This document shows, in pieces, positions 1 to 7,429 of a stretch of DNA of 17,946 bases. Made by a program: the position numbers and the translations under genes. Each line of letters starts with the position of its first letter. The stretch's first letter is position 1. The stretch is from Candidatus Cloacimonadota bacterium (GTDB lineage Bacteria; Cloacimonadota; Cloacimonadia; Cloacimonadales; TCS61): assembly GCA_027064945.1 (NCBI GenBank), contig JAMOPB010000078.1, positions 1 to 17,946 of the forward strand. The letters run 5' to 3'. A model generated the notes under the pieces. The model searched no databases. It saw only the letters and a program-made list of their open reading frames with translations, and was not told the origin of the DNA.

Positions 1-1
1 T

Positions 2-343
2 GATGCAATCTTGGGAGCTCTCGCCATGGGCGATATTGGTAAATTATTCCCGGATACTGATTCAAAATATAGAAATATCGATAGTAGGATTTTGCTTAGA
101 GAATGTTCGCAAAAAATGCATGATGCCGGTTATGAGATTGGAAACTTAGATAGCACAATCTGTGCACAAAAACCACATTTAAAAAAATATATCAACCTAA
201 TGCGAGAAAATTTAGCGAAAGATTTGCTTTGCGATGTTAGTGCAATCTCTGTGAAAGCAACAACAGAAGAAGGATTAGGAGTTACAGGAGCAGAAGCGGG
301 CATTAGCGCTACTGCTGTGGTATTATTAAATGAAAAATCATAA
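2..343 (+). CDS. ispF: 2-C-methyl-D-erythritol 2,4-cyclodiphosphate synthase, C-terminal part
   Basis: The frame is open from the window edge (DAILGALAMGDIGKLFPDTD), so this is the 3' part of a gene that starts upstream. The block GDIGKLFPDTD, the LLREC helix, the VKATTEEGLG stretch and the GVTGAEAGISATAV ending match IspF of the MEP isoprenoid pathway, which cyclises CDP-methylerythritol 2-phosphate to MEcPP with loss of CMP in the cytosol. Compared with E. coli IspF (about 159 aa), roughly 47 N-terminal residues are missing, including the DxH metal ligands. What is present aligns without gaps to the C-terminus. The stop codon lies 14 nt inside the next gene, so the two are translationally coupled. 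Family identity is firm; intactness of the gene cannot be judged here. Confidence 0.95.
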   Translation, partial: DAILGALAMGDIGKLFPDTDSKYRNIDSRILLRECSQKMHDAGYEIGNLDSTICAQKPHLKKYINLMRENLAKDLLCDVSAISVKATTEEGLGVTGAEAGISATAVVLLNEKS

Positions 344-2318
344 ATTACCCGAGCTGCTGTTACCGGCAGGAAATATTGAAGCATTTCATGCTGCTGTAAA
401 AGGCGGAGCAGATGCAGTTTATTTAGGCTTGAAAAATTTTAATGCTCGAGGTCGTGCCAAAAATTTTTTAGTGCATCAATTGCAATCATTAATTAAAGAA
501 GCAAAAAAATCTAATGTTCGTGTACATATCACATTGAATACTTTGGTCAAAAATTCGGAATTGCCTGAATTATTGGATACATTATACATGCTTTCTCAAA
601 CAGAAATAGATGCTGTAATTATCCAAGATTTGGGAACATATTATTTGATAAAAAAATATTTCCCTAATCTGAAAATTCATGCCAGTACGCAAATGTCGGT
701 GCATAACTCGCTTGGTGCGGAATATATGCGTAAATTAGGTTTTGATAGAGTTATTTTATTTCGAGAAATTACTTTAGCTGAATTAAAGTTAATATCTTCC
801 GGAACAACAGCCGACTTAGAGGTTTTTGTTCATGGCGCTTTGTGCTATAGTTTTTCAGGACAGTGCTTATTTAGTAGCTATTTAGGCGGAATGAGTGCTA
901 ATAGAGGATTGTGCAGACAACCTTGCAGGCGCTTGTATAATGTGGATGGAAATGAGAAATATCTCTTTAATCTGAAAGATAATCAGCAATTATCGCAAAT
1001 TGATGAATTTGTGAAATTAGGTATAGCATCATTAAAAATTGAAGGTAGGATGAAATCTGCCGAATATGTGTATAACACTGCCAAAGCCTATCGAGATGCT
1101 TTAGATGGCAAGGCAGAATCTAATAGCAAATTGCAAGATCTTGGTAGAGAAAAAACCGGTTATTTTCTAAGTGGTAATGTTACAACTGCTATCACAGAAA
1201 AACCATATACTGGTGAGCATATAGGAGATCTTTCTAATACCAATAGTGAATTATTGGAATTTATTTCTGATGTGAAGCTCAGAAAGGGAAATCGTCTTAG
1301 AGTATTACCGGAAAGCGGAAGAGATAGTGCTGCTTTTAAATTGAAAGATAATTTCAGCATTGAAGAAAAAGGTGATAAATATCTTGTGAGAATCAAGCAT
1401 GAGAATAACTTCCAAAAAGGTGACAAAGTATTTCTTATCGGCTTTGGTGAACTTTCATTTAAAAATAGATTTAGTGTAGATGGGAAGAAAATTTCACAAA
1501 AAATGCCTCGTAAGAAAAAAGAAAATATTTTGCAAAAATTGGGATCTTCAAAGCAAAACAGTATTGAACAAATTTTTGTGCGAGTAGATTCAATTAAGTG
1601 GATGATGAAAATTTATCTGCCTGATGTTGATTTTTTGATTTTACGTTTAAGCAAAAAAGAATTGGAAGATTTTAATCCTAAAACCGGATTTATCCAAAAG
1701 AAATTATACAAAATGATTTTTGAGTTACCAAAATTTATTCCCGAAAAAGATGTCGGTTATTATAGAAACATGTGTAAGAAAATGTATCAAGCGGGATTCA
1801 GAAACTTTATGATTAGCCATATTTCTCAGGTTATGTTGCTTCCTAAGAAGCAAGACATCAAAATCAGTGCCAATGAAAATGTTTATATTCTGAATGATGC
1901 TGCTATTCAAATGCTGAAAGAACAGAAAATATTCTTATATACGTATCCGCAAGAATCGGAATTTCCAAACTTACAAAGAGGGAAAGATCGCAAAGGAATA
2001 ATGCCTGTTTATTTTTATCCTGAACTTTTTTTCTCTAGAATGCCAATAGGCTTGGGAGATGGTGTGGAATTTTCAGATAAAACAGATAGTTTTCATAAAG
2101 AAACTGTGAATGGAATAACTGTGATTTTGCCTAATCGTCCGGTATCTTTAATGCAATATAAGAATAAATTAGATAAGGAAGGTTTTAGAAGATATTTGAT
2201 AGATTTATCTTATACAAAGCCATCTCAGAAACTATTTAAAAGAGTTATAAAGAAATTTAGAAATTCAGAAGCAGAGCAGCCTAGCACGAATTTTAATTTC
2301 AAATTGGGTTTGAAATAG
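330..2318 (+). CDS. U32-family protein (peptidase U32 / RlhA-TrhP-like), 662 aa
   Basis: The N-terminus reads LPELLLPAGNIEAFHAAVKG and continues into GADAVYLG, the classic start of the U32 family. The family signature follows at about residues 166-200: a HGALCYSFSGQC block and a SANRGLCRQPCR block. Cys172, Cys179, Cys195 and Cys199 are well placed to bind an iron-sulfur cluster, and SLKIEGRMKS lies at 234-243. The family was first annotated as collagenase-like peptidase. E. coli members RlhA and TrhP are now known to be needed for hydroxylation of 23S rRNA and tRNA respectively. At 662 aa this protein is close to RlhA (about 650 aa) rather than TrhP (about 450 aa), and it has a long C-terminal region (about 300-662) I cannot assign in detail. 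An RNA-hydroxylation role is therefore more likely than proteolysis, but the target is unknown. The start at 330 overlaps ispF by 14 nt and has no clear Shine-Dalgarno sequence, suggesting coupled translation. No signal peptide is seen. Confidence 0.88.
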   Translation: MKNHKLPELLLPAGNIEAFHAAVKGGADAVYLGLKNFNARGRAKNFLVHQLQSLIKEAKKSNVRVHITLNTLVKNSELPELLDTLYMLSQTEIDAVIIQDLGTYYLIKKYFPNLKIHASTQMSVHNSLGAEYMRKLGFDRVILFREITLAELKLISSGTTADLEVFVHGALCYSFSGQCLFSSYLGGMSANRGLCRQPCRRLYNVDGNEKYLFNLKDNQQLSQIDEFVKLGIASLKIEGRMKSAEYVYNTAKAYRDALDGKAESNSKLQDLGREKTGYFLSGNVTTAITEKPYTGEHIGDLSNTNSELLEFISDVKLRKGNRLRVLPESGRDSAAFKLKDNFSIEEKGDKYLVRIKHENNFQKGDKVFLIGFGELSFKNRFSVDGKKISQKMPRKKKENILQKLGSSKQNSIEQIFVRVDSIKWMMKIYLPDVDFLILRLSKKELEDFNPKTGFIQKKLYKMIFELPKFIPEKDVGYYRNMCKKMYQAGFRNFMISHISQVMLLPKKQDIKISANENVYILNDAAIQMLKEQKIFLYTYPQESEFPNLQRGKDRKGIMPVYFYPELFFSRMPIGLGDGVEFSDKTDSFHKETVNGITVILPNRPVSLMQYKNKLDKEGFRRYLIDLSYTKPSQKLFKRVIKKFRNSEAEQPSTNFNFKLGLK

Positions 2319-2357
2319 GTAAGAAGGTTATCCGGTTTGGCAATTAGCTTAGCCTGA

Positions 2358-2385
2358 AATTTTCTAGGGGGAAAATTGTTTTTAG
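2358..2385 (+). terminator. Weak intrinsic terminator after the U32 gene
   Basis: Arms AATTTTC (2358-2364) and GAAAATT (2371-2377) pair around a short TAGGGG loop and are followed by GTTTTTAG. The stem is AT-rich and short, so efficiency is doubtful. Its position 40 nt after the U32 stop codon fits termination of the ispF-U32 transcript. Confidence 0.4.
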
Positions 2386-2390
2386 TTTGA

Positions 2391-2419
2391 TAAAAAAAAG
2401 GCACCTTTTACAGGTGCCT
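2391..2419 (-). terminator. Intrinsic terminator of ftcD
   Basis: Perfect 8-bp stem AGGCACCT / AGGTGCCT (2399-2406 and 2412-2419) with a 5-nt loop. Read on the - strand it is followed by an uninterrupted run of eight T. It lies 16 nt after the ftcD stop codon. On the + strand there is no T-run after the stem, so it acts mainly on the - strand. Confidence 0.85.
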
Positions 2420-2434
2420 AAATTATATCTATTA

Positions 2435-4099
2435 TTACATTCGGTTTTTGATATTTGTTTCGATTGATAAAGCTAATTCATTGGTTTTAACTGCAAGTTC
2501 TTCAGCTTCTTTCATGATTTTTTGCATCCAATCTTTATCTTTGATATCGCTCATATTTGTTTTAATATTCAGGAAAGCTGCTTTTGCTGCTGCGTTTGCA
2601 TTGACAGCTGAAACGCAAGCATCGGATAAAGCATTATGATTTCCGATTTTTCCTATTTTTTCCGAGATTACTACTGCTTCAGAAGCAATCTTCAATGTTT
2701 CTAAAGGAACTAAAATTGCATTTTTTGTCGCTTCTTGAATAGCTTCATTTCTAAATGCAATCTCTTTTTCTGTTTTCTTAGGAAGGCGTATAGCATCAAG
2801 TAATCCGTTGAAAGCTTGAGTGTCAGCATCGATTGCTGCAAGCGAACGTTCTTTGACTTTCTGTCCTTCTTCAGCTAAAATTTTTGCTTCTTCCCACACA
2901 TCTTCATATCCTTTTTTGCCATTGGTAAGATTTGCTACCATTGCAACAAGAGCACCACTCATAGCAGAATTTAATGCTGCTACACTACCACCACCGGGAG
3001 CTGGAGTGTCTGTGGAAAGTTCGTCACAGAAGCTGTTCAAGGTTAGATCAACAAGTTTGCCTTCTTCGGCAATTGCATATTCAATGATTTTATCTTTCAA
3101 ATTAAATGGAGAAAGTTCATCCAAGCCCATTGATTGGACAGCAGTTTCGATAATCATTTTTTCAGGTAAACCGGCACTTTCTCCCATTTTCTTAAGATAA
3201 TATTTTCCTGCTTCCAAGATTGCGGCTTTTGGAAGTAATCCTACTAATTCACTACCGGTAACTTGAATTCCTTTTTCCCAAGCGAGCTCACGAACTTTAT
3301 CTAAAACTACATGTGGTGGAGTAATTTTATAGTTTGTTAAGTTCATACTAATTTGAGCGCGATTGTATTCATCGATATACCAGCCAATAGCTTTACAATT
3401 TGTAAATAAACCCGGTTGGCGCATTTTTTTACCATTTTCATCTTTTTTGATTTTACCTTTTTCATCACGTGCATAGCGACCTGCTTCACGAATTGTAAGA
3501 GCAATATCATGAGCTTTTTTCTTATCACGAGTATTAAGGTTAATATTGTATGCAATAAGAAATTCACGAGCAGAAACAGCAGTTGCTCCACTTTTTGCAT
3601 TAAATTTCTGAGGACCAAAATCAGGTTTCCATTCAGGATCTTCCATTTTTTGTGGAAGCGCTTCATATTCACCTTTTCTTACATTAGCTAAGTTTCTCCA
3701 TTCGGGTTTACTAGCAGAATTTTCATAAAGATAAACAGGGATTTCAAGTTCTTCACCGATTCTTTTTCCTACTTGTTTTGAAAGTTCTACCGCTTCATCC
3801 ATTGTCATATTTGCAACAGGAATAAACGGGCATACATCACAAGCGCCCATACGCGGATGTGCTCCACTATGTTTGCTCATATCAATAAGTTCACTGCCTT
3901 TTTTCACAGCTAAAAAAGCAGCTTCAGCAACTGGTTCTGGAGCTCCGACAATTGTAAAAACTGTTCTGTTTGTATCTGCACCCGGATCCATATCCAATAA
4001 AGTAGCACCTTTCACAGATTTGATTTCATTAGCAATAGCTTCTAGTATTTTTAGATCTCTACCTTCGCTAAAATTTGGAACGCATTCCACTAATTTCAT
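2435..4099 (-). CDS. ftcD: Fused glutamate formimidoyltransferase / formimidoyltetrahydrofolate cyclodeaminase
   Basis: This single 554-aa chain carries both FTCD activities. The transferase moves the formimino group from N-formimino-glutamate to tetrahydrofolate. The cyclodeaminase then releases ammonia to give 5,10-methenyl-THF. The N-terminal transferase covers about residues 1-326: it starts MKLVECVPNFSEGRD and has LIDMSKHSGAHPRMGACDVC, where His81 aligns with the catalytic His82 of the pig enzyme. The cyclodeaminase covers about 345-554 and shows the folate-pocket motif TPAPGGGSVAAL near 365-376. The length is close to the vertebrate enzyme (about 541 aa), whereas many bacteria encode the two halves separately. 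The start is supported by GGAGG at 4105-4109, 5 nt upstream. No hutH, hutU or hutI is nearby, so the gene is a stand-alone unit with its own terminator. It fits amino-acid fermentation and C1-folate supply. Recognition is strong for both halves. Confidence 0.95.
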   Translation of the reverse strand: MKLVECVPNFSEGRDLKILEAIANEIKSVKGATLLDMDPGADTNRTVFTIVGAPEPVAEAAFLAVKKGSELIDMSKHSGAHPRMGACDVCPFIPVANMTMDEAVELSKQVGKRIGEELEIPVYLYENSASKPEWRNLANVRKGEYEALPQKMEDPEWKPDFGPQKFNAKSGATAVSAREFLIAYNINLNTRDKKKAHDIALTIREAGRYARDEKGKIKKDENGKKMRQPGLFTNCKAIGWYIDEYNRAQISMNLTNYKITPPHVVLDKVRELAWEKGIQVTGSELVGLLPKAAILEAGKYYLKKMGESAGLPEKMIIETAVQSMGLDELSPFNLKDKIIEYAIAEEGKLVDLTLNSFCDELSTDTPAPGGGSVAALNSAMSGALVAMVANLTNGKKGYEDVWEEAKILAEEGQKVKERSLAAIDADTQAFNGLLDAIRLPKKTEKEIAFRNEAIQEATKNAILVPLETLKIASEAVVISEKIGKIGNHNALSDACVSAVNANAAAKAAFLNIKTNMSDIKDKDWMQKIMKEAEELAVKTNELALSIETNIKNRM

Positions 4100-4123
4100 T
4101 GTATCCTCCGATTTTTATATTTA

Positions 4124-4153
4124 ATTTTAGAAATATTCTCACGATCAACTCAA
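4124..4153 (-). promoter_or_regulatory. Candidate promoter of ftcD
   Basis: On the - strand TTGAGT (4148-4153) is followed after 18 nt by TAAAAT (4124-4129), about 25 nt upstream of the start codon. The boxes match the sigma-70 consensus 4/6 and 5/6. The region is very AT-rich, so chance matches are likely. Confidence 0.35.
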
Positions 4154-4217
4154 AAACAAAACTCTAATTTTTTAGGCAAGATAAATATAGATTTAATTAT
4201 TATTTTTTTACCATATT

Positions 4218-4262
4218 AAAAAAGCCCAAGTTATAAGTCGACCTCAACTTAAAACTCAGGCT
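4218..4262 (-). terminator. Intrinsic terminator after the EIIA-antiporter-PII unit
   Basis: Arms AGCCCAAGTTATAAGT (4223-4238) and ACTTAAAACTCAGGCT (4247-4262) are complementary at 13 of 16 positions around an 8-nt loop. On the - strand the stem is followed by a T-run and TAATATGG. It lies 44 nt after the stop codon of the PII-like gene and separates this unit from ftcD. Confidence 0.7.
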
Positions 4263-4306
4263 AAAGATATTTTTCATTTTTTTAACAAATCTATGTTATT
4301 AAAGTA

Positions 4307-4621
4307 TCAGTAAAGTTCTTCTATGGGTAAAAGAACAATTCTAGCGATTTTGTTATCTAAGATATTTAATCCTGCATTTTTCATCTCTTCTAACATAAAA
4401 TCTATTTGTTCCTTTTCTGCAATTGCCATAATTACATTTGCATAACCTTTATCTGAGCTCATAGATTTTCTGAAACCGGCAAAAAGCGGATTATCAAAAA
4501 TTAATTTATGACCGGATGTTTCTCCATTTAAAACGATTGTATCTTCAATTCCGGCTTCAGTAAGAGCCATAATTACATCATCCAAATATCTTTCCTGATT
4601 TAATTGTAATATCATGTACAT
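4307..4621 (-). CDS. PII-like small signalling protein
   Basis: This 104-aa soluble protein has the size and alternating strand/helix pattern of the PII/CutA ferredoxin-like fold. The pattern is an initial strand (MYMILQLNQ), a helix (RYLDDVIMALTEAG), a strand, a flexible central loop (about residues 33-58), a strand (ANVIMAIAE), a helix (KEQIDFMLEEMKNAG) and a final strand (IARIVLLPIEELY). Canonical GlnB uridylylation and ATP-binding motifs are not visible, so this is PII-like, not a classical nitrogen regulator. It is the last gene of a three-gene unit, 22 nt after the antiporter. Such proteins commonly bind nucleotides and gate a partner membrane transporter, so the antiporter is the obvious partner; this is inference. 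The start at 4621 is preferred over the ATG two codons later because AGGAG (4628-4632) sits 6 nt upstream of the first. Confidence 0.65.
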   Translation of the reverse strand: MYMILQLNQERYLDDVIMALTEAGIEDTIVLNGETSGHKLIFDNPLFAGFRKSMSSDKGYANVIMAIAEKEQIDFMLEEMKNAGLNILDNKIARIVLLPIEELY

Positions 4622-4643
4622 AATTTTCTCCTATAAATGGAAA

Positions 4644-5840
4644 CTAGCTATTTGTTTCTCCAGCCTTAACTAAAGCCATCTTTGCTAAAATCGGTCCAAC
4701 TAACATAATGATAAAAGTAGTAGCAGTCATAACTCCCATTATCTGCTTTGCTTGAGAATGAAGATTCATCTTTTCTAATGATGCAGCAGCTGCTAAAGCC
4801 AAACCAATTGCTACTCCGGCTTGAGATAATAGAGTAAATCCTAAATATTTTACAGTACTTGTTGGTGCTTTGGAAAGTTTTGCGCCTAAGAATGCTCCAA
4901 GCCATTTTCCCAAAGACCTGCTGAGAATATACAATCCAACTAATAAAGCATAATTATAGATTAGGTTAAAATCTAATCGTGTTCCTATGAGAACGAAAAA
5001 CCAAACGTAAATTGGAGGAGACCAGTCACCTAAAGAAGAAAATATCTTTCTGGCAACATGAGCATTTTTATTCACAGCGACAATTCCTATAGCCATACTC
5101 ATCAAAATTGGTGAAACTTCTAAATATCTTGCTAATCCGCAAGATGATAGAATTATTCCCAAAGTTAGTAGTAACATTGTTGTTTTATCATGTATTTTTT
5201 GGGCAATTGTTACTAAGATAAATCCAATAATAACTCCTGAAACTACAGAGATAAGCACTTCTCCGCCGGCATGTAAAAGAGCTATTGACATAGGAATATC
5301 TGTAGAACCACCTAATAAAATTATTGCTAATGGGATAGAAATTGTATAAATCAATAAAGCATAAATATCGTCTAATCCCATAACTGCATAAAGTGTAGTG
5401 GTAAGATTTCCTTTAGCTTTGTATTGGCGTATCACATCAACGGTACCGGCAGGAGCTGTGGCTGAAGCTAATGCTCCATAAATAAGCCCCATGGGAACAC
5501 TTTTTAAAACCAATCCGGTTGCGATTCCCACCAAAATAAAGGTCATTGTTGCTTCAAATAAAACAATTAATACAATTGATTTTCCCAATTTTTTCAACTC
5601 AGTCCAGCGTAATTCACCACCAATACCAAATCCTAAAAAAGAAAGTGTAACTGTATTGATTATTCCCATCGATACAACTTGAGATTCTGATACAAGATTT
5701 AGTATTGCCGGTCCGATAATTGCGCCGGCAATTATGTATCCGACAATTAAAGGGGATTTCAATAAAGTGGCACCTTGCGCAAGCAAAATAGCCAACAAAA
5801 TTGTTCCTCCTAAGAAGAGTAATAAAAATTCGTTTTCCAT
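4644..5840 (-). CDS. CPA2-family cation:proton antiporter, membrane domain only
   Basis: This 398-aa polytopic membrane protein is hydrophobic throughout, with about 12-13 predicted helices. It carries family hallmarks: LLKSPLIVGYIIAGAIIGP near 27-45, LGFGIGGELRW near 69-79, an ASATAPAGTVDVIRQ segment near 125-139, and the acidic pair Asp157-Asp158 in MGLDDIYALL at the expected ion-binding position. The family exchanges Na+ or K+ for H+ across the inner membrane. The protein ends after the membrane domain and lacks the C-terminal TrkA-N/RCK regulatory domains found in KefB/KefC. The start codon lies 1 nt after the stop codon of the EIIA-like gene and has no strong Shine-Dalgarno sequence, so translation is probably coupled. 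The neighbours on both sides are soluble regulatory-type proteins that could substitute for the missing domain. The ion specificity cannot be read from sequence. Confidence 0.9.
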   Translation of the reverse strand: MENEFLLLFLGGTILLAILLAQGATLLKSPLIVGYIIAGAIIGPAILNLVSESQVVSMGIINTVTLSFLGFGIGGELRWTELKKLGKSIVLIVLFEATMTFILVGIATGLVLKSVPMGLIYGALASATAPAGTVDVIRQYKAKGNLTTTLYAVMGLDDIYALLIYTISIPLAIILLGGSTDIPMSIALLHAGGEVLISVVSGVIIGFILVTIAQKIHDKTTMLLLTLGIILSSCGLARYLEVSPILMSMAIGIVAVNKNAHVARKIFSSLGDWSPPIYVWFFVLIGTRLDFNLIYNYALLVGLYILSRSLGKWLGAFLGAKLSKAPTSTVKYLGFTLLSQAGVAIGLALAAAASLEKMNLHSQAKQIMGVMTATTFIIMLVGPILAKMALVKAGETNS

Positions 5841-5841
5841 A

Positions 5842-6303
5842 TTATTTTGTACTTTTTATTATTTCGTAAATTTCTTTTGGACTATTAGCAGCCAATAAAT
5901 TCTCTTTGAAATCGGGTTTCTTTAATCTTAACACTAACCGAGAAAGTAGTTTTATATATTCTTTGTCTTGTGTATCTGAAGCTCCTATCATAAATATAAG
6001 TTTTACAGGTTTATTATCGATTGAATCAAATTCAATACCTTCTTTTTTGATACCAATAGCCATTACAAAATCTTTGATACTTTTGTGTCTAACATGTGGG
6101 ACTGCTACCTCTAATCCTATGCCGGTACTCATTAATTTTTCGCGTTTGAAAATCTCTTTTTCAAATTTTTTAGGATTAGTGATTAGCTCATTTTTACAAA
6201 TAACCTTAATTAGTTCATCCAAAGCATCTTTTTTATTATCTGCTTTTAATTGGATGATATAATTTTCATCTAAAAGGTCTGAAATCTTTTTGATATCTTC
6301 CAT
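5842..6303 (-). CDS. PTS EIIA type-2 (fructose/PtsN-like) domain protein
   Basis: This 153-aa protein is a single EIIA type-2 domain. The phosphorylation site is visible as EVAVPHVRHKSIKDF with His70 as the likely phospho-acceptor, preceded by FKREKLMSTGIGLEVA. The middle part (VKLIFMIGASDTQDKEYIKLLSRL) and the end (FKENLLAANSPKEIYEII) also fit the family. EIIA proteins take phosphate from HPr/NPr. Free-standing type-2 EIIA proteins such as PtsN act as regulators of K+ transport and other processes. Here no EIIB or EIIC is nearby. Instead the gene is the first of a unit with a cation antiporter, 1 nt from its start, so regulation of ion exchange by phosphorylation state is the best guess. AGGAG (6309-6313) lies 5 nt upstream of the start. 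Confidence 0.87.
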   Translation of the reverse strand: MEDIKKISDLLDENYIIQLKADNKKDALDELIKVICKNELITNPKKFEKEIFKREKLMSTGIGLEVAVPHVRHKSIKDFVMAIGIKKEGIEFDSIDNKPVKLIFMIGASDTQDKEYIKLLSRLVLRLKKPDFKENLLAANSPKEIYEIIKSTK

Positions 6304-6395
6304 ATTATCTCCTGTTTGATAAATTTGGATGTCGGAGTATTCTTGCTATAATATACGTCAAACATTTTATTTAATTTATCTAACTTTATTTATTT

Positions 6396-7247
6396 CTATG
6401 ATTTTGTCCACCGGACACATTCACCCGCAGGGAGAGAATTGCCTTGATCGGAAGGAATATTTAAGGGATATTTTTTTATTTTCCCCTTTGGAAGATTGCA
6501 ATGTTCGAAGATTAATTTAGCCATAATTTCCGATGGGAAATCCTTATCATGTGAGCTAAGAATTATAAATTGTGGGTCATCACTTAGAAGTTTATTTACG
6601 TAATCCAATAAAATTGGTAAATCACGCTTTATTTTCCATGTATTCTTTTTTGCTCTGCCAAAAGCAGGTGGATCTAAGATAATTCCATCATATTTATTGC
6701 CGCGCTTTAACTCTCTTTTGCAAAACATAAGAATATCATCAACTATCCAGCGTATATTATTAGAGGAGAAATTTTTTTGGTGATTTTCTTTTGCCCATTT
6801 CACACTTGCGGCAGCAGCGTCTAAATGAGTGATTTGATGAATATGGTTAGCTGTGCCGGCAGCAACTACAGAGGCTATGCCAGTGTAAGCAAAACCATTT
6901 AAGATATTAAGATCCCGCTTAGAATTATTTAAAAATCGGTTAAGCCAAAGCCAATTTTCTATCTGTTCGGGAAATATTCCTATTTGACGATTGGGTGAGT
7001 GCTTAAGTTTAAATTTCAAATCGTTAAATTCAAAATCAGGCAGTTCAATACTATCATTAATTATCCATTCATTATTGATTTCATCATAACGTGCATGATG
7101 GTCTTTCCAGATGTGTTCATCGATTTTTTGCTTCCAAATTGCTTGAGGCGAGGGACGTCTAATCAGATAATCACCGATCTTTTCTAATTTTTCTAAATTT
7201 CCGCAATCAATTAGTTCGTAATTTGTTTTATTCTTTTTCATAAACAT
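6396..7247 (-). CDS. Class I SAM-dependent methyltransferase, RlmI/RlmK-like (COG1092 type)
   Basis: The 283-aa protein shows the Rossmann methyltransferase motifs in order. These are a SAM-binding LNGFAYTGIAS at 116-126, an acidic strand end in THLDAAAASVKWAKEN at 140-155, and the catalytic-loop motif LDPPAFGR at 191-198. This set is typical of the RlmI/RlmK group that methylates 23S rRNA. The N-terminal PUA domain of RlmI is absent and the first 110 residues are instead a short domain with NRQIGIFPEQIENWLWL, so the substrate need not be the RlmI target C1962. It lies 92 nt upstream of the EIIA gene on the same strand with no terminator between. Two ATGs (7247 and 7241) are possible and neither has a good Shine-Dalgarno sequence. 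Confidence 0.85.
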   Translation of the reverse strand: MFMKKNKTNYELIDCGNLEKLEKIGDYLIRRPSPQAIWKQKIDEHIWKDHHARYDEINNEWIINDSIELPDFEFNDLKFKLKHSPNRQIGIFPEQIENWLWLNRFLNNSKRDLNILNGFAYTGIASVVAAGTANHIHQITHLDAAAASVKWAKENHQKNFSSNNIRWIVDDILMFCKRELKRGNKYDGIILDPPAFGRAKKNTWKIKRDLPILLDYVNKLLSDDPQFIILSSHDKDFPSEIMAKLIFEHCNLPKGKIKKYPLNIPSDQGNSLPAGECVRWTKS

Positions 7248-7328
7248 AAGAAATATTTGTATAAAGTTATTGTAAAGGGGAAAGTGTGCGGATAAAAAAA
7301 AATACTGACAAGAAAATTAACTATCAGC

Positions 7329-7354
7329 TTGACAATTAATAAGATAAATAGAAT
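7329..7354 (+). promoter_or_regulatory. Possible promoter for the exported-protein gene
   Basis: A perfect TTGACA (7329-7334) lies about 100 nt upstream of the start codon in the 182-nt gap between divergent genes. The nearest -10-like box, TAGAAT (7349-7354), is only 14 nt downstream, shorter than the usual 16-18. This gap holds no gene, and I see no other clear site in it. Confidence 0.25.
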
Positions 7355-7429
7355 TTTCAATAACCTGATATTTTATTTTCAAGTAAAAAGATTATGATGT
7401 GGGAAATTTAAAAAATAAAGGAGAAAATT

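Noticed and set aside
3416..3691. Open frames antisense to ftcD
   Set aside because: They encode low-complexity sequence, have no motifs and lie opposite strongly conserved FTCD coding sequence.
6336..6361. TTGACG on the - strand (6356-6361) upstream of the EIIA gene as a promoter
   Set aside because: The only -10-like box downstream (AATACT) is 14 nt away and matches poorly. Read-through from the methyltransferase gene, 92 nt upstream, is equally likely.
6329..6520. A short + strand reading frame (63 codons) preceded by a TATAAT box at 6347
   Set aside because: It overlaps the 3' end of the methyltransferase in antisense, has no recognisable product and its TATAAT lies inside the frame. 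No good -35 box is present at the right distance.
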